This document shows, piece after piece, positions 15,845-23,764 of a DNA stretch of 37,974 bases. Below the pieces are notes generated by a model, which searched no databases, was not told where the DNA came from, and saw only the letters and a list, made by a program, of their open reading frames with translations. Positions within the stretch are counted from its first letter, which is position 1, and each line of letters opens with the position of its first letter. A program made the position numbers and the translations under genes. Location: assembly GCA_964482435.1 (NCBI GenBank), contig CAYZXL010000049.1, positions 1-37,974 on the forward strand, in the 5' to 3' direction. The DNA is from CAYZXL01 sp964482435. Lineage in GTDB: Bacteria; Auribacterota; JABMQX01.

Positions 15845-16738
15845 CTGAAAAACGTTGACCGCAGACAATTCATCAAGACCGCAGCCCTTGCTGCGGGAAC
15901 CTTTCTCGGCGCGGGCACCTTCGCCGATTCTCCCCGCGCTGCAAAGGAACCTCCTTCCCCGTCCGACCTCGTCGCCATCGGAAAAACGGGCATCAGGGTC
16001 TCACGGCTCGCCTTTGGCACAGGCACCCTCGGCTACAGCAAGCACTCCCACCAGACAAGACTCGGACAGCAGAAGTTTACCGAGCTAATCCGGCATGCAT
16101 TCGACCGCGGAATCCGCTTCTTCGACCTTGCCGATCAATATGGCTCGCACCCATTTCTGGCGCAAGCGATGAAAGACGGCATTCCCCGCGAGAAAATCGT
16201 AATCAGCACAAAAATATGGACGCCCTTATCCGAGGAAGAGGGAGTCCCGGGCACGCTCGACCGTTTCCGCAAGGAACTGGAAAGCGACTACATTGACCTC
16301 GTCTTACTCCAGTGCATGATGGACGACGATTGGCCGAGGAAAAACAGGAACTGGATGGACGGCCTTGAGGAGGCAAAGCAAAAGAAAATTATCCGCGCAC
16401 ACGGAGTGTCCTGTCATGCCCTCGGAGCCCTGAAGACGGCTGCCAGGACAGAATGGGTGGACTACGTTCAGGCAAGAGTCAACCACGTCGGGACTCGAAT
16501 GGACGCCGCCCCGAAGGTCGTCGCTCCGGTCCTCAAGCAAGCCCACGAGGCCGGAAGAGCCATCGGAGGAATGAAAATCCTCGGCGAGGGAGACATAGCC
16601 GAACAACGAGAAGAATCCCTGGAATTCGTTCTGGGCCTTGGATGCGTGGACACGCTCGTCATCGGCTTCGAGAGCCCCGAAGAAATTGACGACATCTACG
16701 GAAAGATGTCCACCATCCTCCAGAAACAAGCCTCCTGA
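15845..16738 (+). CDS. Tat-exported aldo/keto reductase-like protein, probable CTG start
   Basis: 297 aa from CTG 15845. The protein then opens KNVDRRQFIKTAALAAGTF, a classic twin-arginine signal, and AAGGAGG sits 8 nt upstream. The only canonical start in frame is GTG 15806, which lies almost at the predicted transcription start, has no ribosome site and adds 13 residues. The mature part is an aldo/keto reductase TIM barrel. D94 and Y99 (FFDLADQYG) and K123 (ISTK) of the catalytic tetrad are present, but the histidine of the LLHC position is glutamine (Q156, LVLLQCMMDDDW). Such proteins normally reduce carbonyls with NADPH. Export and loss of the histidine suggest altered or binding-only function. 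The exact start is inferred. Confidence 0.75.
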   Translation: MKNVDRRQFIKTAALAAGTFLGAGTFADSPRAAKEPPSPSDLVAIGKTGIRVSRLAFGTGTLGYSKHSHQTRLGQQKFTELIRHAFDRGIRFFDLADQYGSHPFLAQAMKDGIPREKIVISTKIWTPLSEEEGVPGTLDRFRKELESDYIDLVLLQCMMDDDWPRKNRNWMDGLEEAKQKKIIRAHGVSCHALGALKTAARTEWVDYVQARVNHVGTRMDAAPKVVAPVLKQAHEAGRAIGGMKILGEGDIAEQREESLEFVLGLGCVDTLVIGFESPEEIDDIYGKMSTILQKQAS

Positions 16739-16919
16739 GCCCGCGGCGGGTCCTTGTTCCCTTCCAACGAGGAGAGTCGCTATGGGACCCTCATCCCTCT
16801 CTCCGCCAATCCCGGGCAACCGACGAAATCCCCTTGTGCAGGGCTCAAGCAATCGCTTAGAATAGAAGGACGCGCCGGACGATTTGCCCGGAAAGGTCAT
16901 GACCGAACGGCTGTAACCC

Positions 16920-17312
16920 ATGCCTCGACCCACGAAGGAAAACAAGAACCTCGATTTTGAGATAGGCTTCTACGAGGGAATCCTCAGGCGAGACCCCAAC
17001 CTCGTTGACGTGCTCATCCCTCTCGGAAACGCTTACACGAAAAGAGGGTTATACGACAAGGGTTTGGAGGTTGACATTCGCCTTTCGCGGCTGAGGCCAA
17101 GAGACCCCCTCGTCTTCTACAACCTGGCGTGCAGTTATTCGCTCCTCAGGCAGATTCCCCCGGCACTGGAGAGCCTCGAGAAGGCTTTTCTGCTCGGATA
17201 CAACGACCTTGAGCTTCTCTCGTCGGATCCTGACATGGAGAATCTAAGAAAGGACCCGCGACTCAAGGAATTTTTGCAGAAACACCGAAAAAGGAGAAAG
17301 CGAGAGACCTGA
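16920..17312 (+). CDS. Small TPR protein
   Basis: 130 aa. Two to three tetratricopeptide-like helical pairs are visible: LVDVLIPLGNAYTKRGLYDK (about 28-47), PLVFYNLACSYSLLRQIPPA (about 63-82), and a degenerate C-terminal repeat ending SDPDMENLRKDPRLKEFL. The tail is very basic (KHRKRRKRET). There is no signal peptide or membrane segment, so it is a cytoplasmic protein-interaction module with unknown partner. No clear ribosome site precedes the ATG. It lies between the reductase and the PASTA lipoprotein, on the same strand but with gaps of 140-180 bp, so cotranscription is unproven. Confidence 0.7.
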   Translation: MPRPTKENKNLDFEIGFYEGILRRDPNLVDVLIPLGNAYTKRGLYDKGLEVDIRLSRLRPRDPLVFYNLACSYSLLRQIPPALESLEKAFLLGYNDLELLSSDPDMENLRKDPRLKEFLQKHRKRRKRET

Positions 17313-17454
17313 TAGGAGTTGTTCGGCACGTGAATTGCGCTAAAAAGCTGGGCCTGCCGCGTCAGTTGCTCGCGGCCGACTTGAATCTCACAAACATGCG
17401 GCAATCGCCGACACAAGCTCTAAGTGGCTCTATTCTCCAACGGAGGAAACAAAA

Positions 17455-17820
17455 ATGACTTCTTCTGTAAGAAGCTCTGCAATGTTCGTCCTGACGTGCT
17501 TGATGGCTGTCGCTATCGTGGGGTGCGCCGCCGCGCCCCGCGAGTCTTCAGCTCGGCCAAAAGCCCTGAGAGACATAACGACCACTGTGCCAAAGTTGGC
17601 CGGGATTCCGCTCGCCAACGCCGAGAAAGTCCTGGCTTTCGTGGCGCTGAGAGTCGGCAGAGTCACAATCGAGGAGACCAAAGACGCCTCTCTTCAAGGG
17701 AAAGTTTTTGAGCAAGACCCGGCGCCGGGGACAATCGTTCGCGGTGGAACTCGCGTCAACGTCAAGGTTCATCGGTTTGTCTCCAAGGCCGGCGAGACCT
17801 TGCCCGCGCAAACCAAATGA
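17455..17820 (+). CDS. PASTA-domain lipoprotein
   Basis: 121 aa. A signal peptide ends in the lipobox-like VAIVGC, with cysteine near residue 24, pointing to lipid anchoring. Residues about 42-107 match a PASTA domain: TVPKLAGIPLANAEKVLAF, then a strand region, then the typical FEQDPAPGTIVRGGTRVNVKV. PASTA domains bind cell-wall fragments or beta-lactams in Ser/Thr kinases and penicillin-binding proteins; here the domain stands alone on an anchor. GGAGG precedes the ATG at good spacing. A HEAT/TonB_C protein follows 65 bp later and may be cotranscribed. Function is unknown; envelope binding is an inference. Confidence 0.8.
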   Translation: MTSSVRSSAMFVLTCLMAVAIVGCAAAPRESSARPKALRDITTTVPKLAGIPLANAEKVLAFVALRVGRVTIEETKDASLQGKVFEQDPAPGTIVRGGTRVNVKVHRFVSKAGETLPAQTK

Positions 17821-17885
17821 AGTCGCAAGAACAAGAGTAGTCCTCTCCCACAACGGATTTGGACTGAGTCCGAGGAACCGGAGAA

Positions 17886-18677
17886 ATGCAAGCCGATGAC
17901 GAAGGAACCCTTGGCTACGGCAACCGGTCCATAGAGGAACTGATAAAGCTTCTCTCTGACCCGGACCCCAGCGTTCGCGCCGAAGCCCGTCGCCACCTCT
18001 CCGCGAGGCCGCTGGAGGTGATACCGAAGTTGTTGGAAGCGTTGGAAGCCGCTAGCGAGGAAGCCCGCTTCGAGATCTCAAAAGCCTTGACCGAGATCGG
18101 CGAGCCAGCGCTCGAACCCATGATGAAGGCCATCCTCCACCCCAACGCCCACGTGCGAGAAGCCGCCGCCAGAGTCCTCAGCCTCATCGGCGGTGAGGAT
18201 GCTCGTAGACGCCTCGACGAAGCCGCCTATACCGAAAAACGCAAAACCGTCCGAAAAGAACTTCGGGAAGCAGCGGCCAAAATCGCCAGAAAGCTTGAAT
18301 CTCTGGACGCTCGCTACGCCACTCATCCCTCCCAGGTGAGCGCGCAACAAGCCGGGGAACTCGACCTCGCCCGGAAAGAGCAGGAAGAGAAAAAGCTCTA
18401 CCTGAGCATTGTCAGAAACGTTATTCTCTCCAACTGGGCAAAACCGGGACTCTTCTCGGAGGGAACCAGGGGCGAAGAAGTTCTTGTCACACTCAAACTC
18501 GAGAGGGATGGAAGCGTTTCGCGAGTTCTCATCGAGAACAAATGGCAAAATACCCCTTTCGGAGAGTCTCTCAAAGATGCCATCCGAAGGTCCTCTCCCC
18601 TCCCGCCCGTTCCCGAAACCCTCGCCGGGTCAAAGAAAGAAATTGACTTGACCTTCATCCTGCGCGCCCCGTCATAA
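17886..18677 (+). CDS. HEAT-repeat protein with TonB C-terminal domain
   Basis: 263 aa. Residues about 15-145 hold HEAT repeats (IEELIKLLSDPDPSVRAEAR, PLEVIPKLLEALEAASEEAR, ALEPMMKAILHPNAHVREAA). A charged helical linker follows. Residues about 172-262 are a TonB C-terminal domain: YLSIVRNVILSNW, then VLVTLKLERDGSVSRVLIE, the SPLPPVPE loop, and the final DLTFILRAPS strand. TonB domains normally act in the periplasm, but I see neither signal peptide nor transmembrane anchor, and the ATG with its GGAG site leaves no room for one in this frame. The protein is therefore either cytoplasmic with a reused domain, or needs an unusual export route. Confidence 0.8.
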   Translation: MQADDEGTLGYGNRSIEELIKLLSDPDPSVRAEARRHLSARPLEVIPKLLEALEAASEEARFEISKALTEIGEPALEPMMKAILHPNAHVREAAARVLSLIGGEDARRRLDEAAYTEKRKTVRKELREAAAKIARKLESLDARYATHPSQVSAQQAGELDLARKEQEEKKLYLSIVRNVILSNWAKPGLFSEGTRGEEVLVTLKLERDGSVSRVLIENKWQNTPFGESLKDAIRRSSPLPPVPETLAGSKKEIDLTFILRAPS

Positions 18678-18852
18678 GCCGTCCAGACCCGAGCCTCAAG
18701 GGATTTCGGCGTCCATACGCGGGCCGGGCAAACCTGATTCCCTCATCGCCCTTGCGCGTTCAAAACCGCCCATAAACTCGTTCGGTGTCTCCAGCAAGCA
18801 CCGACAGGGGTCATCGTGATGGACGACCAGCCGCTGCGTCCATTTTCTCTCC

Positions 18853-19839
18853 TCAAAGCTCGCCGATCGAACGGAGAACCGCCTCGAGCCGAATCTTCTG
18901 TTCGGGCGGGACCTCCGGCCCGTGGGGGTCGTTCGCTGCCTCCGACGGAATGATTCCCTTCATCTCGAGAGCCCATAGCAATCGCAGGACATATCCTTCC
19001 AGCGGCTCAAGGAACGTCGCCTCCCCCAGCCTGTCAACTTTCGCCGCCAGTTCGAGGAAGTCCTTCGCATGTCCGGCGAAGTACGACTTAAGCAACCGGG
19101 CCTGCAAATCCGTACAAATCGCCCCCATTCCCACAAGCGCGCACGCTGCCCCTCGCATGACCGTGTAAGGCAGCATCCTGTCCTCCCCGCTGACGAACAG
19201 CACGTCGGGGTAGGATTCCTCGATAAGTCGAGCAATGTCCTGAACCTTCACAACGTCGTTGAGCGTTGCCACCTTTATCCCTACGACCGCTTCGATGTCA
19301 AACAGCTTCCTCAGCAACGTTTCCGAATAAGGCATGCCGACACCGCCCTCGTGAAAATAGAAAACAAAAACCGGGGCACCCAGCCGCGCAATCTCCTCGT
19401 GATAAGCCACGATTTCGCCCTCATGTTTTTCTGCGGGCTGCAAACCAATTGGAGGATACGCAAGAAATGCGTCTGCTCCGAGGTTGAGTGCATGCCGCCC
19501 CATCTCCTTTGTCTGCTCGAAGAACTTCTGGAGACCTGAGCCCGGGGAAAGGCGTCCCTCGACCTTTGCCCCTACTCCTGCAATCACAACCCTCTCGCCT
19601 GTCATGCAGCGACGCCACGCCGACAGCACGAACTCCCTGCTTGCGGCGGAAAGCAGAAGCCCCCGCCCTGTGTGCGCCCACGCCGCGACGCCCCGGACGT
19701 CCTGCCGGGCCATGTGTTCGCAGTACCTCTGCTGGGCGTCCCCGTGTACCGCACCGTCTCTGTGTAGAAGCGCCGGCACCGCCGGAATCAGCCCTCCCCT
19801 CAACTTCTCCCGCCACCACTTTCGGTCCTTTTCCATCAC
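18853..19839 (-). CDS. Dihydrodipicolinate synthase (DapA/NAL) family lyase
   Basis: 328 aa, an (alpha/beta)8 class I aldolase. The Schiff-base lysine is K189 in GIKVATLND and the catalytic tyrosine is probably Y161 in VFYFHEGG. The usual DapA substrate loop GTTGE is replaced by AHTGRG, so true dihydrodipicolinate synthase activity is unlikely. The family also cleaves or forms sialic acid and various 2-keto sugar acids; the substrate here cannot be told. It starts GTG ATG (19839, 19836) behind GGGAG; either may be used. It is convergent with the HEAT/TonB_C gene, and the 175-bp gap between them holds no feature I can name. Confidence 0.85.
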   Translation of the reverse strand: MMEKDRKWWREKLRGGLIPAVPALLHRDGAVHGDAQQRYCEHMARQDVRGVAAWAHTGRGLLLSAASREFVLSAWRRCMTGERVVIAGVGAKVEGRLSPGSGLQKFFEQTKEMGRHALNLGADAFLAYPPIGLQPAEKHEGEIVAYHEEIARLGAPVFVFYFHEGGVGMPYSETLLRKLFDIEAVVGIKVATLNDVVKVQDIARLIEESYPDVLFVSGEDRMLPYTVMRGAACALVGMGAICTDLQARLLKSYFAGHAKDFLELAAKVDRLGEATFLEPLEGYVLRLLWALEMKGIIPSEAANDPHGPEVPPEQKIRLEAVLRSIGEL

Positions 19840-20012
19840 ATATTTCTCCCAAAGAAATCGCTGAACTTTCCGCCACCCGGTTGAGCTGTCAACACCTGGC
19901 GAACGTCATGTGTCGCGGAAAGTATACCTTTTGGCCGTCCGGCCCGGAAAGAAAAATGGCCTGTGCTGGTAGTTGCTCAGTTTCGGGCGCCAGAGCGGCA
20001 TTACGTCTGAGC

Positions 20013-20086
20013 CTCTCGCAAAGACGCAAAGGCGGCGAGGGTTCACATGGCGTCGTTCTTTGGGTCCTGGCGGCTCTGCGAGAGCC
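20013..20086. repeat. Imperfect inverted repeat with CTCTCGCA ends
   Basis: CTCTCGCA at 20013-20020 is mirrored by TGCGAGAG at 20077-20084, with further AAAG/CTTT pairing inside. The right end contains GGCTCT-GCG-AGAGCC (20072-20086), a perfect palindrome. A related element with CTCTCGCgAAG and CTTGGCGAGA ends lies at 27691-27771. Confidence 0.6.
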
Positions 20087-20238
20087 CTGCCTGCTTGCTG
20101 CGAAGCGGTTACTTTCAGGGCGGATGAACGCAAATGCACGGGGCGACGCTCGCAGCCCTCGTGACACATCCCAGAAAGCAGGTTTATTTCTGCATTCTCC
20201 CTCCGAGACCGAGGGTTACTGCTGAGCGGAAAAATCTC

Positions 20239-20266
20239 TTGGCAGTTTGGCGCGGCGCGGTATAAT
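20239..20266 (+). promoter_or_regulatory. Promoter of the cytochrome/NrfD operon
   Basis: TTGGCA (20239-20244), 16-bp spacer, perfect TATAAT (20261-20266). The start near 20273 leaves a leader of about 95 nt to ATG 20367. Confidence 0.65.
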
Positions 20267-20366
20267 GCGACTCCATTTTTGGCCCGGCCATTGCAGCGGC
20301 GTGTTAGAAATGCTGGCCCCTCGTCAGAATGATGGTCATCTAAGAGGATGGACAGGAAACCGGGAC

Positions 20367-20957
20367 ATGAGGAAATCGTTCGAGGTATTTTTCGGGATTG
20401 TCCTCGTGTGTGCCATCGCGGCAGTGAGCCTCGAGGAGCGAAAGCCCGTAGAGAGAGAATATGTCGGCTCCAAGCTGTGCCGGATATGCCACAATGCCGC
20501 CGCCAAAGGAAAGCTGTACGATATATGGTCAAAGACCAAGCATGCCCAGGCCTATCAGACCCTTTTGGCGCCTCAGGCGAAAGAAGCCGGCAAGAAACTT
20601 GGCATTTCGGAGCCGGAGAAGAGCGGCGAATGCCTTCGCTGCCACGCGACAGCCTACGCCTTGACGAAAGAAATAGTCACGAAGAAGGTGAGTGTGGAGG
20701 AAGGGGTCGGCTGCGAGTCGTGCCATGGAGCGGGAAAGGACTTTGCCAGGCTCGACGTCATGAAAGAGCGCGAAAAAGCGATTGCCGCTGGGCTGGTCTA
20801 TCCGGCAAAGAATACCTGCACTGAGTGCCACAACCCGGAAAGCCCGACGTGGAATCCGGAACGCTATACCGACAAGAACGGCAACAAAACCGGATTCGAT
20901 TATGACGTTCTCTGGAAGATGATCGAGCATTACACCCCCAAGAAAGAAGAGGGCTGA
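20367..20957 (+). CDS. Tetrahaem cytochrome c, c554-like
   Basis: 196 aa. An N-terminal hydrophobic segment (about 7-21) serves as signal or anchor. Four CxxCH haem-binding motifs are present: CRICH 38-42, CLRCH 89-93, CESCH 116-120, CTECH 151-155. Their spacing, with YVGSKLCRICH and a W-x6-A-x7-L segment between the first two, fits the cytochrome c554 family of periplasmic electron carriers. I chose ATG 20367 because the signal segment begins there; upstream in-frame ATGs precede it with unrelated sequence. It is the first gene of a four-gene unit with another cytochrome, an iron-sulfur protein and an NrfD-like protein, and probably exchanges electrons with them in the periplasm. Confidence 0.88.
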   Translation: MRKSFEVFFGIVLVCAIAAVSLEERKPVEREYVGSKLCRICHNAAAKGKLYDIWSKTKHAQAYQTLLAPQAKEAGKKLGISEPEKSGECLRCHATAYALTKEIVTKKVSVEEGVGCESCHGAGKDFARLDVMKEREKAIAAGLVYPAKNTCTECHNPESPTWNPERYTDKNGNKTGFDYDVLWKMIEHYTPKKEEG

Positions 20958-20988
20958 ACCGAAGTACAGCGAGCGGTTTACTTGTAGC

Positions 20989-21003
20989 CCGAGCGTAGCT
21001 CGG
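20989..21003. repeat. Palindrome between the two cytochrome genes
   Basis: CCGAGC-GTA-GCTCGG, a perfect 6-bp-arm hairpin within the 76-bp gap. It may stabilise or attenuate the transcript; no T-run follows. Confidence 0.45.
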
Positions 21004-21033
21004 CAAAGAGAGCGTTAGCGGAGAGGTTCTCAG

Positions 21034-21600
21034 GTGTCGCAGAAAGCTCAATTCAAAGACGTAAGGCACATCGTCCGCGTCGTTGTCATCATCGTCGTGG
21101 TGGCCGTCGGATTTCTCGTCGCCAGGTTCGCGACGGTCCCGAAATCCTTCGGCCAGTACGGGCATTACCGCGGCGATTCGCTCAATGAGGACATGAGCCT
21201 TCCCGTCATTGTTCAGAGTCCTCAAACTTGCCGCGAATGCCATGAGGAAGAGAGCGGTGAATGGCCGGGCTACGAGGTGTGGCAGAAGGGAAAACACTCC
21301 TCTCTAATCTGCGAGAATTGCCACTCGAATTGTCGGGAGCACGTCGAGGCAAGAGAGAAAGAGCCGGATTTGAAGAAGGACGTCATAACAAAAGACCCCA
21401 CGCCCCAGAGATGCTTGATGTGCCACTATGGACTGGCGGCAAAACCGAAAGTCCTGCCGCTATGCTTACCCGACAAGCACCACGCGGGATACTTGAAGCT
21501 TTTGGAAGAGCCGGCCACCAAGACTCTTAGTTGCACTACCGGCGGATGTCACACCGACTTCCGTCCGCACAACCCGAAGCTTGTGAAGAAGACCCAATGA
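21034..21600 (+). CDS. Membrane-anchored tetrahaem cytochrome c with one CX4CH site
   Basis: 188 aa from GTG, with GGAGAGG upstream. A single transmembrane helix (about 13-32) anchors a periplasmic domain. Three canonical haem motifs are CRECH 66-70, CENCH 93-97 and CLMCH 127-131. A fourth, CTTGGCH 157-163, has four residues between the cysteines instead of two. Several extra histidines could serve as distal ligands. No W or F signature allowed me to name a family such as NrfH or NapC. The stop overlaps the next start as ATGA, so it is coupled to the iron-sulfur subunit. It probably links that subunit to the soluble c554-like protein. Confidence 0.85.
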   Translation: MSQKAQFKDVRHIVRVVVIIVVVAVGFLVARFATVPKSFGQYGHYRGDSLNEDMSLPVIVQSPQTCRECHEEESGEWPGYEVWQKGKHSSLICENCHSNCREHVEAREKEPDLKKDVITKDPTPQRCLMCHYGLAAKPKVLPLCLPDKHHAGYLKLLEEPATKTLSCTTGGCHTDFRPHNPKLVKKTQ

Positions 21601-22352
21601 AAGTCAACCGGAGAGAGTTTCTGAAATGTGCTTGCTTGCTCGTGTCGGCGGGAGCCCTGCCGTTTTCTCGACGGCTGTTGGGCGCCGGTGCGAAATCGGC
21701 GAAGGCGAAATACAGTTTCGCGCGCCATAAGTACACCTTCATCGTGGATACTCGCAAATGCATCGGCTGCGGTGCCTGCGTGAGAGCATGCAAATTGGAA
21801 AACAAGGTGCCGGACGGGTTCTTCCGGACGTGGGTCGAAAGGTACACCGTCACTAAAGATTCAAAGGTTATGGTGGATTCTCCGGACGGCGCCCTGCATG
21901 GTTTCGAGGAACTGAAATCGGTCCCAGGTTCGGAGGTTGTGGAGGCTTTCTTCGTCCCGAAGCTGTGCAATCACTGCGCGAATGCCCCGTGCGTCCCCGT
22001 CTGCCCGGTTGGCGCGACTTATAAATCGCCAGATGGGGTGGTTTTGACCGACCCGAGCTATTGCTTCGCCTGCGGCTATTGCATTCAAGCTTGCCCCTAT
22101 GGCGCGAGGTTCAAGAACCCCGTAACGCGAACCGCCGACAAATGCACCTGGTGCTATCACAGAATCACCAAGGGGCTTCTTCCGGCGTGCGTTGAAATTT
22201 GCCCAACGGGCGCAAGGTCTTTCGGCGACGCTGCCAAGCCAGCTTCTCCGGTCGCCCGGGTGCTTGAATCCGAAAGACTCGGCGTCCTCAGAAAAGAACT
22301 CGATACACGCCCGAAGGTTTACTACGTCGAACTCGACCCGAAGGTGCGGTAA
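21597..22352 (+). CDS. Tat-exported four-cluster ferredoxin subunit (DmsB/NrfC/HybA type)
   Basis: 251 aa. It opens MKVNRREFLKCA, a twin-arginine signal, then carries the cysteine pattern for four [4Fe-4S] clusters: CIGCGACVRACK near 53, CNHCANAPCVPVCPVG near 122, CFACGYCIQACPYG near 156, and CTWCYHRITKGLLPACVEICPTG near 182. This is the standard layout of the electron-transfer subunit that pairs with NrfD/PsrC-type membrane proteins. The start overlaps the preceding stop and the next gene begins directly after the stop. It should sit on the periplasmic face between the NrfD-like protein and the cytochromes. Confidence 0.92.
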   Translation: MKVNRREFLKCACLLVSAGALPFSRRLLGAGAKSAKAKYSFARHKYTFIVDTRKCIGCGACVRACKLENKVPDGFFRTWVERYTVTKDSKVMVDSPDGALHGFEELKSVPGSEVVEAFFVPKLCNHCANAPCVPVCPVGATYKSPDGVVLTDPSYCFACGYCIQACPYGARFKNPVTRTADKCTWCYHRITKGLLPACVEICPTGARSFGDAAKPASPVARVLESERLGVLRKELDTRPKVYYVELDPKVR

Positions 22353-23513
22353 ATGGCGCAGATACTTTTTGGCTTTGTCTTCCCGAATGAGCGGGTTTAC
22401 TGGCAGATACCCATCGTCATCTACCCGTTCCTCACCTGCATCGCTACGGGGACATTCTTCCTCTCGACCCTGGACCATCTTTTCAAAAACAAGTCCCTCA
22501 AACCCGTCAGCAATTTCGCCCTTCTGGCATCCATGGCGTTTGTGTCGTTTGCGAGCCTTCCGCTTCTTGTTCACCTCGGTCATCCGGAGCGTGCCTTCAA
22601 CATCATGTTCACTCCGAGCATCACTTCCGCCATGGCGACGTTCGGCTACATCTACGGCTTCTATTTGGGGCTTGTTCTTTTAGAGGTGTGGTTCGTATTT
22701 CGCCCGCAGATAGTGGAGTCTGCCCGGACGGGAAAAGGCGTGAAACGCGCCTTCTATTCCATACTCGCCCTCGGCGTGAAGGACATTTCGGAAACGTCCT
22801 CTCGCATAGACCACAGAATCGTCAAGGTTCTTGCTTTCCTGCGTGTTCCGACCGCGTGCGTCCTGAGCGGGTACGTGGGGTTGATATTCGGCACGCTCGA
22901 TGCTGTTCCCCTGTGGTCGTGGCGGTTGATGCCCGTCATTTTCTTATTGTCGGCGGTCGCGTGCGGGGTGGCCCTTATCATCGTGCTTTACTTCATAGCA
23001 ATGAAGGCGAAGAGTATGAAGATGGACAGCCGCTGCGTCCGCAGCATGTCCGCATACCTTTTGACATTCTTGGTGCTGACGGGAATCGTTCAGCTTGTCA
23101 ACTTCCTGCGATCATACGGCGCCAGTCCCGATTGGCAGTTTTCCTTTCGGACTCTCAAATCCCAACTCCCCTTCAGCTTCATCGGCTTGCAGCTTGTTGC
23201 TGGCTGGCTCGTCCCGTTCGTTCTGCTGTCCGGGCTCCTTCTCCTGAGACTGAAGGACGGCTTTCGCAACGCTCTGGCGGTGGTCTCCTCAATCCTCGTC
23301 CTGATTCACGTCTTCACGTTCCTGTGGAACCTCGTCATCGGCGGACAGCTCCCGTCGAGGACGCTCAAAGGTTCAATCACATTCTCTCCCGAATTCCTCC
23401 GCAAAGAGGGCATTCTCATTTCCGCCATCATCCTCGTCTGCCCCCTCGTCCTCCTCTTCATCCTCACCAAAATCCTCCCGCCATTTGGGAAGAAGGCAGA
23501 AGCCCCCGTTTGA
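22353..23513 (+). CDS. NrfD/PsrC-like polytopic membrane protein
   Basis: 386 aa with about ten hydrophobic segments, the usual size and shape of the NrfD/polysulfide reductase membrane subunit family. These proteins bind menaquinone and pass electrons to or from a partner ferredoxin subunit. The early VIYPFLTCIATGTFFLSTL and LPLLVHLGHPERAFNIM segments match the family pattern. It follows the iron-sulfur gene with no gap. No molybdopterin or other terminal enzyme follows, so the unit resembles quinone-cytochrome modules such as Nrf, Qrc or Tmc-type complexes only in part. Direction of electron flow cannot be told from sequence. Confidence 0.88.
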   Translation: MAQILFGFVFPNERVYWQIPIVIYPFLTCIATGTFFLSTLDHLFKNKSLKPVSNFALLASMAFVSFASLPLLVHLGHPERAFNIMFTPSITSAMATFGYIYGFYLGLVLLEVWFVFRPQIVESARTGKGVKRAFYSILALGVKDISETSSRIDHRIVKVLAFLRVPTACVLSGYVGLIFGTLDAVPLWSWRLMPVIFLLSAVACGVALIIVLYFIAMKAKSMKMDSRCVRSMSAYLLTFLVLTGIVQLVNFLRSYGASPDWQFSFRTLKSQLPFSFIGLQLVAGWLVPFVLLSGLLLLRLKDGFRNALAVVSSILVLIHVFTFLWNLVIGGQLPSRTLKGSITFSPEFLRKEGILISAIILVCPLVLLFILTKILPPFGKKAEAPV

Positions 23514-23710
23514 TTCCGTTTGAGTCCTCCGGTCGCGACGGTCGGATTCCCTGCCCACGGTGCGCCAGGTGCCAGGGTGCAATGACACACGGCTGGGGAC
23601 GTTGTGGCCTTCGCCAGGAACAGAGCCAGAATGCCTGTGAGTCACAACCACCCCCCGATTCCCGGCAATGAGCCGGCGCTTCGAGGGGCGTCTCTGCGCC
23701 GAGCCGCAAG

Positions 23711-23726
23711 TGCAGAAAAATCTGCA
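23711..23726. promoter_or_regulatory. Operator 1 of the BlaI-type repressor
   Basis: TGCAG-AAAAAT-CTGCA, a perfect dyad with an A/T centre, just upstream of the -35. It matches operator 2, 43 bp away, in both arms and spacing. Confidence 0.6.
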
Positions 23727-23734
23727 TTTTTTTC

Positions 23735-23764
23735 TTGACAACTTCTGAACATGTGCAGTATTTT
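23735..23764 (+). promoter_or_regulatory. Promoter of the BlaI/BlaR1-like operon
   Basis: A perfect TTGACA (23735-23740) and -10 TATTTT (23759-23764) at 18 bp. The -10 is the centre of operator 2, so bound repressor would block RNA polymerase. A leader of about 22 nt contains GGAGGTGA (23781-23788), a near-ideal ribosome site for ATG 23793. Confidence 0.65.

Larger units (their letters stand above)
19840..20366. other. Non-coding gap upstream of the cytochrome operon
   Basis: About 530 bp between divergent genes. It holds the inverted repeat 20013-20084 with a perfect inner palindrome, a hairpin CCCTC/GAGGG at 20199-20215, and the promoter 20239-20266. Frames in this stretch are short and made of repeat sequence. 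Confidence 0.6.

Noticed and set aside
18853..19839. True dihydrodipicolinate synthase (dapA)
   Set aside because: The Schiff-base lysine is present, but the GTTGE substrate loop of DapA is replaced and no lysine-pathway gene is adjacent.
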